Under the pieces are notes generated by a model. That model was given only the letters and a program-made list of their open reading frames with translations. It ran no database searches and had not been told where the DNA came from. A DNA stretch of 64,000 nucleotides from Malurus cyaneus samueli. Lineage: Eukaryota > Chordata > Aves > Passeriformes > Maluridae. The position numbers and the translations under genes were made by a program. Location of the stretch: the NCBI GenBank assembly GCA_009741485.1, contig CM019219.1, positions 4,145,600-4,209,599 of the forward strand, written 5' to 3'. Positions within the stretch are counted from its first letter, which is position 1, and each line of letters opens with the position of its first letter. Of this stretch, positions 1 through 15,000 are shown piece after piece.

Positions 1-49
1 CCAGTATATCCCCTTTCCAGGCAATACATGTAATGCTACCCATACTTCC
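1..49 (-). CDS. WDR11: WDR11 exon 17 (partial), residues 707-723
   Basis: The acceptor ATTTTCAG precedes codons for GSMGSITCIAWKGD, which match the protein immediately after RIPPD. The exon runs off the left edge of the window, so its donor and the remaining exons are not visible. Confidence 0.93.
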
Positions 50-3000
50 CTGAAAATATTTAAGGAGCAGAACAAAATATTTTGATTAATAGGGTCAAAC
101 ATTTGAATAAATATTTCAACATTAGCAATAATTTAAAAAAAAATATGATTACATGATAGACCAAATTCTACTCAAATATGTAAGATTGTGAAAACAGAAT
201 TGCTATGGGTTTTTAAGCTGGAATTCATATTTCAGATTTCAAAGTAATGCATTAGTGACCACTTGCTGCTACAAAGTTTACCCTTGTTTCTTTTCTGGCA
301 ATCAAAGCTAAACAAAAAATTAAAACATTGATGATACAGAAAAATTGAAACTCACATCTGGAGGAATTCTTGCACTGTCTTTCACTGAGTTTCCTTCTAC
401 TGTGAGATGATAAACCTGCCCATCAGCACCTGTGAACACAAAGTGCTCTCTGGCAGAGATGTTCTGGCTCAGCTCTGATTTACTTTCAGCTTCCTGCAAC
501 AAGCTTTAAAAAGAACATAATGATACACAATTACTCTGTTCTTGAAATCAAGAATTGCAAGACAAATTCTACCAGAAAAAAAAAGCAAATAACATTTTCA
601 CTTAAAGAACCAGGTACCCAATGGACTGCTACAGACACACCTGAGAGAAACAGGTACATCAATCTACATCAAAGGTCCACACATAAAAACTAAAGAGAGG
701 CCCATAAAGTTGCTTTGCCTGTTACATACTCAAGAATCTGTTCCAAATTATTCTTTTCATTAGAAAAATGTCACATGGTGGAAAAACCAACAAGTGATGT
801 AGAACAGCTTTCCACCAGAAGCAGGGATACCTGATCACAGAGGATTCCACACTGCTGACTTCAGTGTCTGAGGCCACTGTCTGCCGGGCCATGGCCTCCC
901 TGGCTGCCAGCTGCTTCTTCCTCAGGCTTTTTAAATTATGGGAAGGTGACCACTCCTGTGAAAAATGACCCAGGAAAAATGGAAAAGACAAAGGTTTATT
1001 CCATGAATTTACTGGGGCTTTATAATGATTTCCAAGAAGATTACATTCTGTAATCCCTCCCTCCATCACCCAATGGGCAGAGCAGATTTCTTCACCAGAA
1101 TCTCCATTTTTCCAGCCTCCATTTGGTGACAGATGAAATAAAGCACTTGTCTGTATATGCTACAGCAACATTTTGCTGCAAAATTGTTCAAAGATTTTTC
1201 TACTATCTCAATGTTTTATCTCATTTATTAAAGAGTAACTGGATTTATCCCTTACCAAAGCAGTGGCTGTAGGGAAGTTTTTGGACATTTCTCTGAGCAG
1301 AGTGCACGTTCTGACATCCCAGATCTCCAGTGGTTTGTCTTTAAATACCACAGCCAGATACTGCCTGAAACAAAGGAGAATTTACTACAGCAGAAATCAT
1401 TTGAGCATTTTACTTCACATGTACTACTCTGGAGACCCTCAAAAACGGAGAGTTAGCAGAGCAAATTAAATCCCCCTCTGAAGCTTGTGATTCCCTTGAG
1501 TTACTGAGCAGCAAAAGAATGTCAGAAAAAAGAAAAGCCAACAGAATTATAAATTTCTGACAGGTGGTTCTGCACAATTACTGTGGAGGAGACAAGGGGA
1601 GTAATTCAGAGAGAGCAGCAGAGATCTGATCTCACCATGCTCAGCCTGAGTCAACGACTGCACAAAGCACCAAAGAAACCAACAATGCAGGCTGGACACT
1701 TTTTTCCTCTCCTGCAGATGCAAGATACTTCCTAATCCAGGGATAAATGAACATAAAATTATCTCACACTAAACCACTTGTCAGTCCTGTCTTCAGATTG
1801 TTCATTTGTGCAGCTGGATGAGTGTAAACACCTTTAATCTACCACTTTGCACATTTAACTTGAAAACAGAGAGGCTGCTCAGCAATTTGTCCTCTCAGGC
1901 ACTGCATCATTTATCTCTGCACAAGTGAACCTCCTTTCTTGCTATCACTCAACACTCTCTTCCTAAGCCCATGGCTGTTCTTAATTTTTAATACATTAAG
2001 AACACTATATGGTTGAACTCTTCCAAATTCTCTGGAACTCTTAGGTACAAAAATACTCCTCTACAAGCTAGAGGACATTAATTTTTTTCCTCCACTGTAA
2101 AGAAAAAGCTTTTAAGATTTACAGACAACACCCTATTAAGTTCAACACAACTTTAATTTCATTTATTCAAGAAAGTGAAGTTATCTTCCAGAGTACTACA
2201 GTTATTATTTTTCATACTATGAAGACCAGGGCCTCCTGTCACAGACCTGAGCTCAAAATAATGAGGACTTGAAAAGAAACAATTGGGTCATTTATCAGCT
2301 GACTTTTCCAATAATTGTATCTCACTTGTGGTTTTCCACTAGACAATTATTATAAAAGTGTGAAATACTTAAAAAATGAAATAAATGTGAATAATCATCT
2401 AACCGTTAATGTCAAACTTCCTAGACTGGCATAAGGCTTAAGTTATGGAAAAGAGAATAAACTCATAACAGAATCAAAGTTGAAAAAAACAGTTCAGCAC
2501 TTCTACTTTCCCTATTATTATCAAAATGCCTGTTCAGTAAACACAATTCTTGTAAGAAATAAAATGTTCATTATTGATCTTGCAATATGATTGCATCCTG
2601 AAGTGACCAAGTCAACCACAGAAACATTCACAGCTTTTGCATTTGAAATGCATATTCTGAAGCATTTTCCTCTTGACACTGTTGAGTATTTTTCTACACA
2701 TACTGAAGTGGGTTTTTTTTTTCCTGGAATCTCTATGACATCATGAGGATCTGCATGCAGTAACATTTATAAAGCTCACAGGGCTGATGCACTTACTTCA
2801 AATGAGACACCTTTATCATTTCAATGGCTGGCTCGTCGTTGCCTCGCTCCCCACGGAATGCAATGCTCCTGCCTGGAGCACAAAACCAGGGTAGAGAACA
2901 GAAGCAGTTAATAAACCAAAGAGAAACAGAGAAACTGTTTATAAAATATTCTGTCTGTAAACAGAAATAGCTTACAAACCAAACCAGAACATCTCCAAAT

Positions 3001-6000
3001 CACTAACAATACTCTTGTCACTGTCAAAGTTTTACTGCATTTCAAAGTTTACATTCAATAAAATGTAAACTCTGCTGTCACATCTAACACCTGACCTGCT
3101 TCCAGAGCACAGCAACTCAAATGGATGCATCAGGATTACATAAATATGGAGTTCAAGGAGTTATTATTTTCCACTCAAAACCAATGAAATATTCTCTCCA
3201 TTCCCCAAGGAGGAAATTCATTAATCCATTTCAAGTTTGGTAGGAGAAATCAACTCTGCCATAAAATAAATCTGACAGGATTTTCATGGCGAGCTGCTAA
3301 CTCATTCTACACTCATCAGAACCATTCCCTCTTTCTTTCCAGCTAAAAGAGTAAATCCTAAGAATTTATAGTCTCATACCCAACAAAATTTTCATCCACT
3401 TGTAGGAAGTGTTGCAGAATTATAGGTGTTATGGATACCACTAAAATAAATAATGACCCACAAACAGCGTCTCCTAGCCAAGTTTTATTCTCCTTAGCTC
3501 CCAAGGAAAATTCAAGCTATAAACTTTAGATATACTTGCAGCTCACAGCTAAATTACTTAAGCCAATTACACTTGATAACCAGAATAAATCTAGTTATCA
3601 AGAACATTAAGTAGAGGCTGATGTCAGAAGCTACAGGAAATCTTCCACCTCTATTTTCATGAATGATGAAACATCTTAGGATTTTTCTTTCACATTTTTC
3701 TTCAGAAACAAATGTGAATTTTGTCAAAGTAAAGATGAATCAGCACATTTTTGCTAGGCCTGAAATTCAGGCTCCTAAGTGATGGAAGAAGCAAAAATCA
3801 AACATTAAATTGCTGTGCCTTTCTTTCTTGTCCCTTTAAAAATGGAAATACACCATTTTTAAGCAAACCAAATGCTAAGTTTCGGGCATTTATTTTTACC
3901 CAAAACTTGTTTGCCTGCAGAAATATTGACTATAAATATTCTACACTGATTTACAAGCTGTTTAAAAAATCAGATTCCCATTTCACATGAGATTAATTTC
4001 CCACTATATGTATCTGTTCTGCTTGGACTTTAAACAGATGAACAAAAGATATTATATTAAAAAAAAATTACAATAATATTATGCTACAAGAATAACCTCT
4101 CTGTGCAGCACCCTGGAAATACAACAATTGAGGTTTTTCCATAAGCTTAAATAGACCCAATTAAATAAAATCACTTTATGTGCTATAGGAAGCAATTCTG
4201 AATTAGCCATGTGTCACAAGATTCAGGCTCTTCAATTAGAAATTAAATGGCTCCAGGTTTTCACATTCAAAAACAAATTATAATTATTGAAGTGCTTCCT
4301 GTTCTGGGCTGTCTGATCTTCCCAGTTATACCTCCTTGTATTGTGCAAATATTGAGTTCAATCAGAAATGTATTTATCATCCATTATAAGGCCAAAATAG
4401 CTGAAAACCCACACATAACCAGTTCATTTTGCTACTGACAGAATCTTTTAAAGAGCTCCTTATTTTTTAACCTTTGGAATTCTTTATAAAAGTATCAGAT
4501 TTTATTGTTTAAAATCCATTTCACACTTAAATTCTGACCATGTGCCTGGCCTGTTGCTGAAACAAACCACAGTATAAGGTTCAACATTATTTCAGGGGCA
4601 CATGAAACAGTGGATGCAGACTGTGGCAAAACACATTTGGAAATATGGAAATATGTGCAGCTCATGAACAAAATCCACCACTAATACCCTATGTGGCTGC
4701 TTCTAACCCCTCTGCTGATGTTTATTATTCTTTTAATAAGTCCAAGATGTTTTTGCAGAGGTGTTGGCTCAAGTCTGTCTGTAGAGCACCAGGCAAAACA
4801 CATTTTGGGCTTCACAAAGAAGAGCAGGAACAGTTAAAGCTCCTCTTTATTATTTTACTTCGTCATGACAACAGAAGGAATAAAAAAACAATAATAGTCA
4901 GAACTCATACTTGTCACTCCCTCAGCTCCTGGAGCAGATTTCTCAGAAAACACAAACCTGTTGGAAGATCCACCAGCTGCAGCTCATTCCTGACCAGTCC
5001 CAGATTGTTGGGTGTTGATGTGGCAAAGGAAATGAACCCAGTCAAGCTTATCCACTCTATTCCCCTGTGATCAGAAGGAAATATATGGAGCATATTAGCC
5101 CAAATATTTGAATGGCCATAAAATAATCTGAAGTACAATTTTTTAATGGATATTCTTCAAAAAAGCAGCACAGATGTAAATTTTCTACAGTTTCTGAAAA
5201 CATCATAATTAAGCATAACAAGAAACTACACATTAAAATCCATTATGTGAATATAAAGTTACTGAATTCAATTTAAGAGCAGCTTTCTTTTCAGTCTGCA
5301 TTAGTTCTCTGGCTAAAATAAAAAAATTCAGGTAGAAAATAGTTAACTTTTGCATAATGCCCTCAGAGACACTCAGCAGACCAGAGCAGACGCTCTGATC
5401 AAATCAGTGGTTATATCAAACAACTTTGATTTCCCAGCACACAGGAATATTCATGTGGGTGGCACTGTGGTTAGACTTCATTCTTCCAGTCCAGAGAGAA
5501 GAGAAATAAAGATACAAAAAGAGAGGCCCTGAAGAGATTTCATAAAAGAACCAAAAATCTGATTTTTTTTTTCTTTTGTTCTTTTAGATCACACCAAAGC
5601 AGCTCCCAAGCAAATCACGTTGCAGTGCTGCAAGGATGTAAAGTTCCAGTGCACAGAACATATTGGCAGCACAGATGGGTTCTCAGCAAATTCCTGAAAT
5701 ATACTGCAGGGCAAAAGGGACAGAAAGTGGCACTGGGTGGGACTGTTCCTTCTCCAGCCCCGTTTCCCACACTCAGTGCCTGTGAAAATTGCCGAGTGCT
5801 TAATCTGTGAAATAAATCAAGGAACTCATCTAAAGGAAATTGAGCTCTAATAGACACATGCTCAACTCCATTTTAACACAGATAAAAGGATTTAAGGTTC
5901 CCTCAAATCCTTCAAACACAGATTACTTAAGAACCATTCCCAGAACAAGTATTCTGTTACATCAATCGTGCTTTTTGCAAGGATATATGTGAAGTATGAG

Positions 6001-9000
6001 AAAGAAAAGTAACAATATTTATGATTTACTGTCAGTAAATCCAACTCACATTGTATTAAGTAGTTTCCTAAATGAAACCAAAAAGCACTCCCATAATGTT
6101 TTGCACATATAATTTACTGCCATATTTATATTATTTTAGTTTAAGCTCTAAAAGCATAGGAAGCTTTATTCCAAAGCCCTCAAGGAAAGTTACAAATTTA
6201 GAGCCCAGTCTTTTTCCCAGCAGGACCCATGAAAGTTCAACCATTAATTTCAATCAAAATGAGAAGTATTCAATTATTAATTGAAACATTCCACACATGA
6301 TTGAGTAGAAATCTACAGCAGCAGTAATGGGTGACATTGCAAGTCTCCAAAGGGTCATAAATCCAAGGAGCTTTTAGAAATAGAAAAATGCGAATTCTGA
6401 CACCTTTCCATTTATCTCTTTCTGAGCTATGTTTTTAGGAAAAAATCCACTCCTAATGCATTGTTATTGCTGGTAGTTATTCACCATTCTCCTTCAAAGA
6501 CCTGAAGCATTTTCTACACTTCTTTCATCAGCTCAGATTTAGCAGGCCAAGTCCTTTTTCTCTGCTGCTGCCTGGCCTTCTGTCAATAGCAATAAAAATC
6601 TACAGAAACCCAAGACACTCATAATCAAAAGGAAACCTTAGCTTAGCTAACTGCTTGCACCTGAAACAACATAATTTTTGTCACTGTCACATACAGAAAT
6701 TGGGAATCTGAAGACAGTGATGAAAAATTTAATGATGGAAACAAGTAACGCCTTCCCCATTGAAACAGCAAAAATTTCCTCATAAAAGTCATCTTTGCCC
6801 ACCAGAATTAAGGGTTACATTCAGCTGCCAACCCCTTCTCAGACTCAATCCACTCTTCTAAAATACAACATTTAGGGATTCTATACATTCAATTTGTCTC
6901 ACTTACTTCAGGAGTGAGACTCAGTTGTTTTGATTAATGTTTCCAATGCAAACAAATTACAGAGTGCACTGAAGTGGATAAAAACACAAATTACTTTTCT
7001 AGTTGGGAATAGATTGTTGTGACTTTATGACATGGCAGCTGCTACTTAAATTTAAGGATTATACGAAAAAGAGAAAGGCAAAATGGGAAATAAAACCATA
7101 TGTGCTACAAGAGTGGTGGTAGATATTTTTCATTCTAATTTTTCTATTCAAGGAAAGTTTTTTTAAGGAGGTGATGAATGTTTGCAAAGCAGTTTCCCAA
7201 AGAGCAGTCAGCTGAAAAATCAAAAGGGAAAACAGCTTCAATTCAACTGCTAAAATTTGGATGTAATGCCATAATTTTCAAGTTGTGCCTGCAGGCCATA
7301 GACATTCTTGTTACAGTCAGTGAGATTTTAATTTCAAAAATAAAAGCTGTTGTAGCCCTGAACTTGCTGAGTGTCAGTGAAAAAGAATGAGCAGTGCTGC
7401 TCCAGTTACAGCTATTTAGCTATCAGAATAAGCAAAAGCATCACTGAGAGCTGCAAATGTGCCACTAAAGCTTCACTGCAGGCATTTTATTTGCATATCT
7501 CAAATATATTCCTCTCTGCACTGAAGACGTATTATTATTTTCTGTATTGCATTTTAGCCACAGGTATCAGACTAGGTTATTTCATGGTTTTCCTTAGTAA
7601 AAAGAATGATTTGTATTTCTATCTGTCCTGAAGGGATCCTGACTTCCTGCTCCCAGTTTCTGCCAGGCAGCACACAGGCCAAAGTCCCTTTCTTTATTTT
7701 CCCCTCACTTATGCTCCTGGCAGTGGCCTGATTGATTTTCCCTCTTTGTGTGCCTTGAAGCATTTCTGCTGCTTCTTGCCTCAATCTCTTTATAAAAATA
7801 AAACTAAATTCAACAGAAAAGTATTTACTGCCATAATTTAAAATAGCAAAAGCTAAGTAATAACCATAAACAGAATGAATATTCACAAGGTTACCCACAA
7901 GTACAAACTACCTTAAAAGAAAGGACAGAAAGACAATTCTTCCTCCTTCTAGTCACAATGGAATATAAAAGTTTAAATAAAACCAAACAAAAACCCAAAA
8001 CACAAAAAATATCAGCATGTGACTACATATGCAGAACTTTAATCTTAAAAAAAGCATGAATGCTAACACCCAAACAACTTGGTGGCCATTAATACAGAAT
8101 TCATAAAGGATAATTGCCTTACTTTTATTACATTCTCTTCCTAAACTACAGAACACTGAAAACTCTGCTGGCCTTGAGTTACAATTTCAGGGTATGCTCA
8201 TTACATACTAAAATAATGATGGTCCCTGAAGGTGTACTTTCAGATAAAATGGAAACAGAGGCATTATTCAATCTATCCGAATTTTAGAGGTACAGTTAAG
8301 AATTCCCAGTGAAAGAAAAGCTTGCACTCTTTGAAAAGTAATTTAAAAAAAGAAAAGAATCTCCATGCCTTAATCTAAATTGCTTGAAGCATTCCCTTGA
8401 ACTTGTAAAAATCACGTAGAAAGTCATTCAGACAACTGAGAAAACTATAATAAATATTTAAGACTTACCCTGATAATAGCTTATGGCAAAACAGAATGCT
8501 CAAACATTTTACTTGAATCCTAAAAATACCACGTGTTGAGGACATTTACTAGGAACACAATGTATCCTTAAAGTTTCTCAAAAGCTGCAAACTCTTTACA
8601 AACTGAAAAGCCCAAACAACAATATTTCTAATAATATACAAAGCTTTTTTTTCAAAAGTGTGTTTATTTCCTCCTCCCTCTCCATTTTCCTCTTTTTCTT
8701 TTGACATGTGAAATGTGAGTAGTGGTTTTAATTTCGAGTTCTATAATCACTTTAATGAAAAAGATTCTCCTCTTGTGCTGTGTAATAGTAAAATAAAAAT
8801 AGTTTCATATGTAGTTAATGGTAGGAGACCAAGAGTTTCAAATGGTTTAGAACAGAAAGGGGAATTCTATTCTGACAGTGCCAAGTAATCATAGCACAAG
8901 CATAAAGAAAATTACTTAATTTTGGTGGTAGGCTCCAAGCAGATTTCCACAATGAACTCTCAGAGCTGCCTATTCTCAGTAACCTGTACTTTTCTCAACT

Positions 9001-12000
9001 TTCTGCAGAATGCACAGTAAAATGCAGACTGTAGCCAGACGAATGCTTCATGAGACAATTCTGATACATATTTTTACTAATATTAGTACTAGAAATAAGT
9101 ATTTTATTTTCATGCTTAAATCCGCTTGGAAGTATCCAGCCAGCACCATCTTGAAGATCTTTGCCATTAGTCATCCAAAAAATTCTGCCATGGTGTACAC
9201 ACAAACACACAGCACAAAAGCTTTAAAACTTACTCTGCTCCTTAAGATGGATAAATACTGATTCCTACATCCAGTCTTGGAAGTTTTTCAATAAGAAAAT
9301 TACTTTTAACTCAGCTAGGACGAGAACTGTCTCAACAGCAATTTCAGCCCCATGGGGACAAAGTAAATAAACCCTGATATAAAAAACCAGAATTATTTCA
9401 AAGGACACGATCCTTTATAAATATAAAGTTATAAATAAGGCACTAAAAGTTTCCTGTCCTAAAAAGACTTCTTTGTCCTGCAGTGCAGTGAGTAGCCTGG
9501 AAGTAGCTGATATGTACCCCAGATCAGCAGGCACAGATGCAATTCCAGTATTTCTTTCAATGTAATTTTCATTTCAGTTTTGTCAGGGTGTTACAGCTCA
9601 TCCACAGCAAAAGCTGTAAGGGTAGAGCTCTCAACAGGCAATTTTCCTGAGTGTCATTAACAGCAAGGCACAACACCCACACTGCTGCTGTAACATCACT
9701 CAGGTGTTTCAGCATTTGTTTCCTAGAAGGATTATAGTAGGAATTAAAATGAAAATCTTACTTGACTTCACAGGAATGGATGCTTAACTCTTTGTGGAGG
9801 AGTCCACTTGTAAGATGAAACACCAGGACAGAGCCATTGCTTGTACCTATAAAAATTGATTACAAAAATATAGACACACTATTTATTCTTTTCTTCCATA
9901 CTTTAGTGCAAATGCAGGATTAGCAGCTATTTCTCTCTCTCTTGTTTACAGACACCTGTAACTATAATATTTTACAATTTTAGGAAAGGTAGTTTAATTT
10001 CTAGCACTTAAATCCCAAGTATTAAACCTCCCAAGGTTCTCTGCAGCCACTGATATCCACTTGGATTGACTCATTTTCCCAAACCTTTTTGTGGAGGCTG
10101 TAGAAAATTCGGTTATTCTTCTGGCACTTCCCCACACCCACCCAACTGCAGAAGAAAGGAATGTTTCTTTCTGTTTTGATTACTGGAGATGAGTAAAGGC
10201 CTCAAGGCAATGAGTTAACTGTTANCTCATCCCTGAAATAATGACTTCTTTCAAATTAGAAATCAGTAATTTAGTAGCTATGAGCTTCAATTACACCAAA
10301 AACCTTGTGAACTATTGAAACTTACAATTTTCCATTAGACATTTCTTTATATTCGTATCAACTTTATGAAATGTAACAATGGATACATAAAGAACCATTC
10401 AGGTATGTAAAGTTTAGAAAGACCTTGCTGTAAATGCACTTTACTGCTATCTATTTGTTTCCAATCTTTGCATTTCACCTGTTTTAACAGCTACAGCTTA
10501 TGGAAAACCACAATTTGCATTTTAGCATCATCACCTCAAGTCATGATAGACTGCCTATGGTTTAGAGCACTACTCTGAAAGGATGCCAGAAAAAAATCAA
10601 ATTTAAACAGGGAGAACTCTGAGTTAACAAATCAGGTGCTCACTGGCAACTATTCTAATATCTAGATAAGTTTAACTAAATTTGTAGTAAGACAGAATAG
10701 ATTCATCCAAGAAAAATACCGTGCTGCAAGTGTAATTTTAGAAATTCATCTCAGAGCAAAAGTAATCTCTGTAAAGTTCATTTACTCTAGGAAAGCAGGG
10801 CTACAGAAGCCCCTATTTCCTGACATTTAGAATGAAGTGAGAGCAACATGTAAAATGCTGAGTGCATCAGCAGATCAATATCATAGCCGATGATAGGATA
10901 AATACAAACTGGCTACTATATTGCATTTTTCAGGTAGCATTGCTTAAACCCAATGCAGGAAAAAAGAACCCAAAGACTGTAACAGAATCAAACTAACACA
11001 AGGGTCACTTTCTGGAGTAAGTTACCCAGGATCAACCGACTGATCTTTTCATCTGTATTACCAACCACATTTCTATTTAATACAGAATATATTCTTTTCA
11101 GAACAATAAATAATCTGCTCAAGGCACTTACCAACAGCAAGGATGGGCTCATACTGCTTGATGTTTTTGGTTGTGAGAGGTGGGCACATGCGGATGGCGA
11201 ATGGAGGCAGAGGGAGGCCAGACAGAAGTCCTGTCAGCAGGAATTTGAGGTGCACTTCCTGCAGGAATGAATTCCTTAACTCTTCTCCAGCGCTTGCACC
11301 TTGCCCTGCTTAAAAATTAAAGTTCTTGTTAGCATGAAATTTTAATTGGAGATGTTAGGGAACGTTTTCAGACAGAAATTTATATAGTAACAAATTACAA
11401 ATGATGCATATAACACATTTCTTCCTGTTGAGCTTTGTATGATGAAAAGTTTTTGGCAGACTTTTTGGTTTCACGAAGATTGGGATGTGTCACATAAACT
11501 GGCCTCTAAGATTAGTATCAAAAAGAGAAAGAGTTTTGGCCAAATTCTATTTTGAAACCTTTTTCCTCGGAGAAAATGAACTTTGAAATTGGTCCTCAAC
11601 ATAAAATCCTCAAGAGGATTTGACAGTTTCTTTAGCAAACAGGAATTCTTCTATTTAAGAGCTACTATCAGAAAATAATTCCAACAAATATTTTAAGTAA
11701 GCTAAGAAGTACAATGATTCAACTCCATGAGAAATTGTTAGCAGAGATATTAACAGAAGAAATTCTTACCAATCATGCTGTCTAATGAGAGGTCTGGAAG
11801 TTTATTTTGGAATGCTCCTACAGGGATTCCACAGAAGGAGACTGGGGAATACAAAGGTGATGCACTGGAACTGCTGTAAAAGAAATGGAAATAAGTTCCT
11901 CATGCAAAGACAACGTCCATCCACTCAAACAGGAACTCAAACTGCCCCTGCAGTCGTGTCCTGCTGGGTGGGGCAGGTCTGTGTCATGAGCAGAGACCAG

Positions 12001-15000
12001 AGACTGCACCCACCTGGCTCTTATAACATTACATTTCTCCTGACAAAGATCAATGTTTTAGAAATTACTCTAAGAAAAGAAGAAGTAAAAACCAAGCACA
12101 TATGGATTCTAAAGAGCTTTCCTGGATATGCAGCAAAGAAATCCATCTAGCAGCATTTTTGGAAACATCACGAATAAAACCAATAAATCTCTGATGAGCA
12201 AAAGGACCTACACTGAAAATCTGGTATTACTGACATTTAAAAGAAATCTATTTCTTTTATGGCAGTAAGTTATTTATTTTATTCCACAGTACTTTAAAGG
12301 GTTATGGCAGCAGAACAGCCTTAATACTGAATGTTCTCATAGTATTTTGAGCACACACTTAAGGATATCATGTTGCCTTTAAAATACAATGAATTACTGA
12401 ACACCACTTGTAAAAAGCAGCAGTTTTGGTAAGAAAAGTAAATCCCATTACCTGTTGCGCACATTTCTGCCAGAAACACTGGATTTTAATTCCCAGATCA
12501 TCACCCTGCCATCACTGACTATGAGAGCTGCAGCATTCTCATTCACTGGGCAGCACACCATGCTGAAGGGACGAACTGTTTTGGTCACCCTGATGGCATC
12601 ACACTGGCTTCTTAAATCATAAACCAGCTCCTGAACTGGGTCTGGATCTGCAACACCAACGTCCCACAGAGGACAAACAATTGGAGAGAAAAACTTGTGA
12701 TGAGATCAATCAACAGAGGTAAATGTGAAAGCATGACAGAACCCTCAGACTGATACCCACAAGCTTCCTGTGCAACAAGCAGGAAAAGCAATCAAAAACT
12801 ACACACTCTTGATATTACTGTAAACAACACAGCTCTGAAAAGCTCTCCAAAATTTAACTTTGTCTTTATAGTATCTTATTCCATATGAATGCTGCAAAAC
12901 TTAACATAATAACTGTTTCACAGCTGGGCAGAACCTGTACCTGCTCTGCTCAACCCAAAACTCCAGGTTTATTGGTAAATCTGGAAACCAGTAATTTAGC
13001 TCACTAGAAATTAGCAAACTGCCCAAACCAAAATAATCTAAATAAGCAAACAAATAAAAATCACCTTACAGTTTTCCCTTTCTTCCACTACAGGTTTTCC
13101 CTTTCTTCCATTATATTTGTAAAATCATTCTTAGCAACACTGAATTGAGACAAAAGTTTAATAATTTAGATTTTAATCTAAATTCAAGCCCATCTCTTAG
13201 TTCTAAAATTAATTCTTCCAATTAACCAAATGATTTCCAAAACTGTGTTTGTCTGAAGAAGTTTTATTCTTGAAGATAAAAAGAACACATTAACCATATT
13301 TTATTTAAAATATTATTATATACATGACTAAAGCCACTTCCTAATTTAAGTATTATTTAGCAATGAAAGGATATTCAGAATATTAATATAATCTATTTTG
13401 CACTTAATATCAGGGAAGTCAAAAACTGTTCTGGGAAAATGTAGCATAAATTTAAATGCAATATATAAGAGACAAAACATTAGAAGGCACAATGGTCATT
13501 ACTGGTGTTAAATTATTAATTAAGTTTCATTAATTTAAATTAATAATCAAAATTTATTTCTGCAGATTTTTGTCACAAAACCCACCTGGCTCCTCATTTG
13601 GAGTTGCAGTGATGCTGCAGTTGGATCTGCGAACCCTTAACGTGATGCAACCATTTTCATGTAGGCAAAATAACCCATCCCTCTGAAAACAAGGAATCAC
13701 CTGGGGAAAGAGATGTGTGTTACATTGCATATTCAAAATTTTAACCTTTGCAAAGGACATTTGCAAGTGAACATACAATTCCTGATGAATAAGCTAGTCA
13801 TTAAAAGTGTTACATTAATGCAAAGCTTCCATGAATTTCTTCAGCTACAGGACTTGTGACAGGAAGTGAATTAATTTGAATAAATAATTGAAATGTTTTG
13901 ATTGAATTGTTTGCTTGTACAGAGGACATTTTTCCCCTGATGAGCTAACTTAATTTTCTAGAACTAATCAAAACACAAATATCATTGGATCACAAACTTA
14001 TACATGATTTTAATAAACTGTCACAACGATAAGTCTTCATTACCTGTATGAAAGGCACCCCTGTCCTTTCAATTGCAATCACACCCACTGTCTGATTCAC
14101 CTCCAAGTCAAGAATCAGAATTTCCCTGGGGTACAGTAAGAGCATGTAGTTTCTTTTAGAAGGCAAATATGACAACTGAAGACAGTCATTGAGTGTTACA
14201 GATTCAGCACTGTAAAATCAGACAAACTTTTATTAGGTTGTGTCAACAAACAGTTCAAGTTCAAAACAAAATTAACAGCATCATTTCCCCTGCTTTTTTC
14301 CAAGTAACCCCTATTTTGATCGCAAGGCAACTGAAGATTTCCGCTTATCTGTAAAAGCAGTGCAAGTCACCAACTTCCAAAAACACATTCTGTTGACTTT
14401 TGTCTCAATAAGATTGTAGAGTAATTTAAAAAATTGCACTTCATTCAAATGGAACGAGTGTAATTCTTGCCCATCTCAAACCCAAAGCAATTTCCCTAGG
14501 AACAGTGCTGGCTGCCCTGACATTTACTGGCATTCATGGGAAATGACCCTTAGACACACTGCTTTATTTTTATATTGTTGTGCTTATTACCTTACAGGCT
14601 TTAACCTAAATATATTGATACTTACATCAATATAATTATACAGGTATACAAAGCATTAACTAAGAAATATTTGCAACCTACCTTGGTTTTTCATTACTGA
14701 TCAGGATTTTCACTTTATCCAGGGCTTTTTTGGCCCCTGTAGCAGCAGCCAGCTTGTTGTGAGAAGGACTGGAATGGGGACTAGAGATGTAAACTTTCTT
14801 CCCTGAGCTGGCAGGAGCTTTGGAAGGGGAGAAGTCAGAGATGAACACTATTCCTTCACTAGTGAGCACTGTGCCAAGAGAAGAAAATAGCACAATTCAG
14901 TCTGAAATTTGATTGTGAAATTTCATTTTAATGACATTTTGATGAGGAGAAATGCTAATAACTATGGTATCAGACAGAAAACTCAATTCTAGACAACCAG

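Larger units (their letters stand above)
50..2796 (-). other. WDR11 introns 13-16 (with exons 14-16 between)
   Basis: Introns 16 (50-355), 15 (504-830), 14 (956-1,255) and 13 (1,365-2,796) are A+T-rich, with ordinary GT-AG ends. I see no repeat, RNA gene or second coding exon in them. Confidence 0.8.

Noticed and set aside
722..1069. 115-codon minus-strand frame overlapping WDR11 exon 15 as a separate gene
   Set aside because: Its middle is exon 15 in the correct frame. The ends are read-through into introns 14 and 15, marked by proper GT-AG sites.
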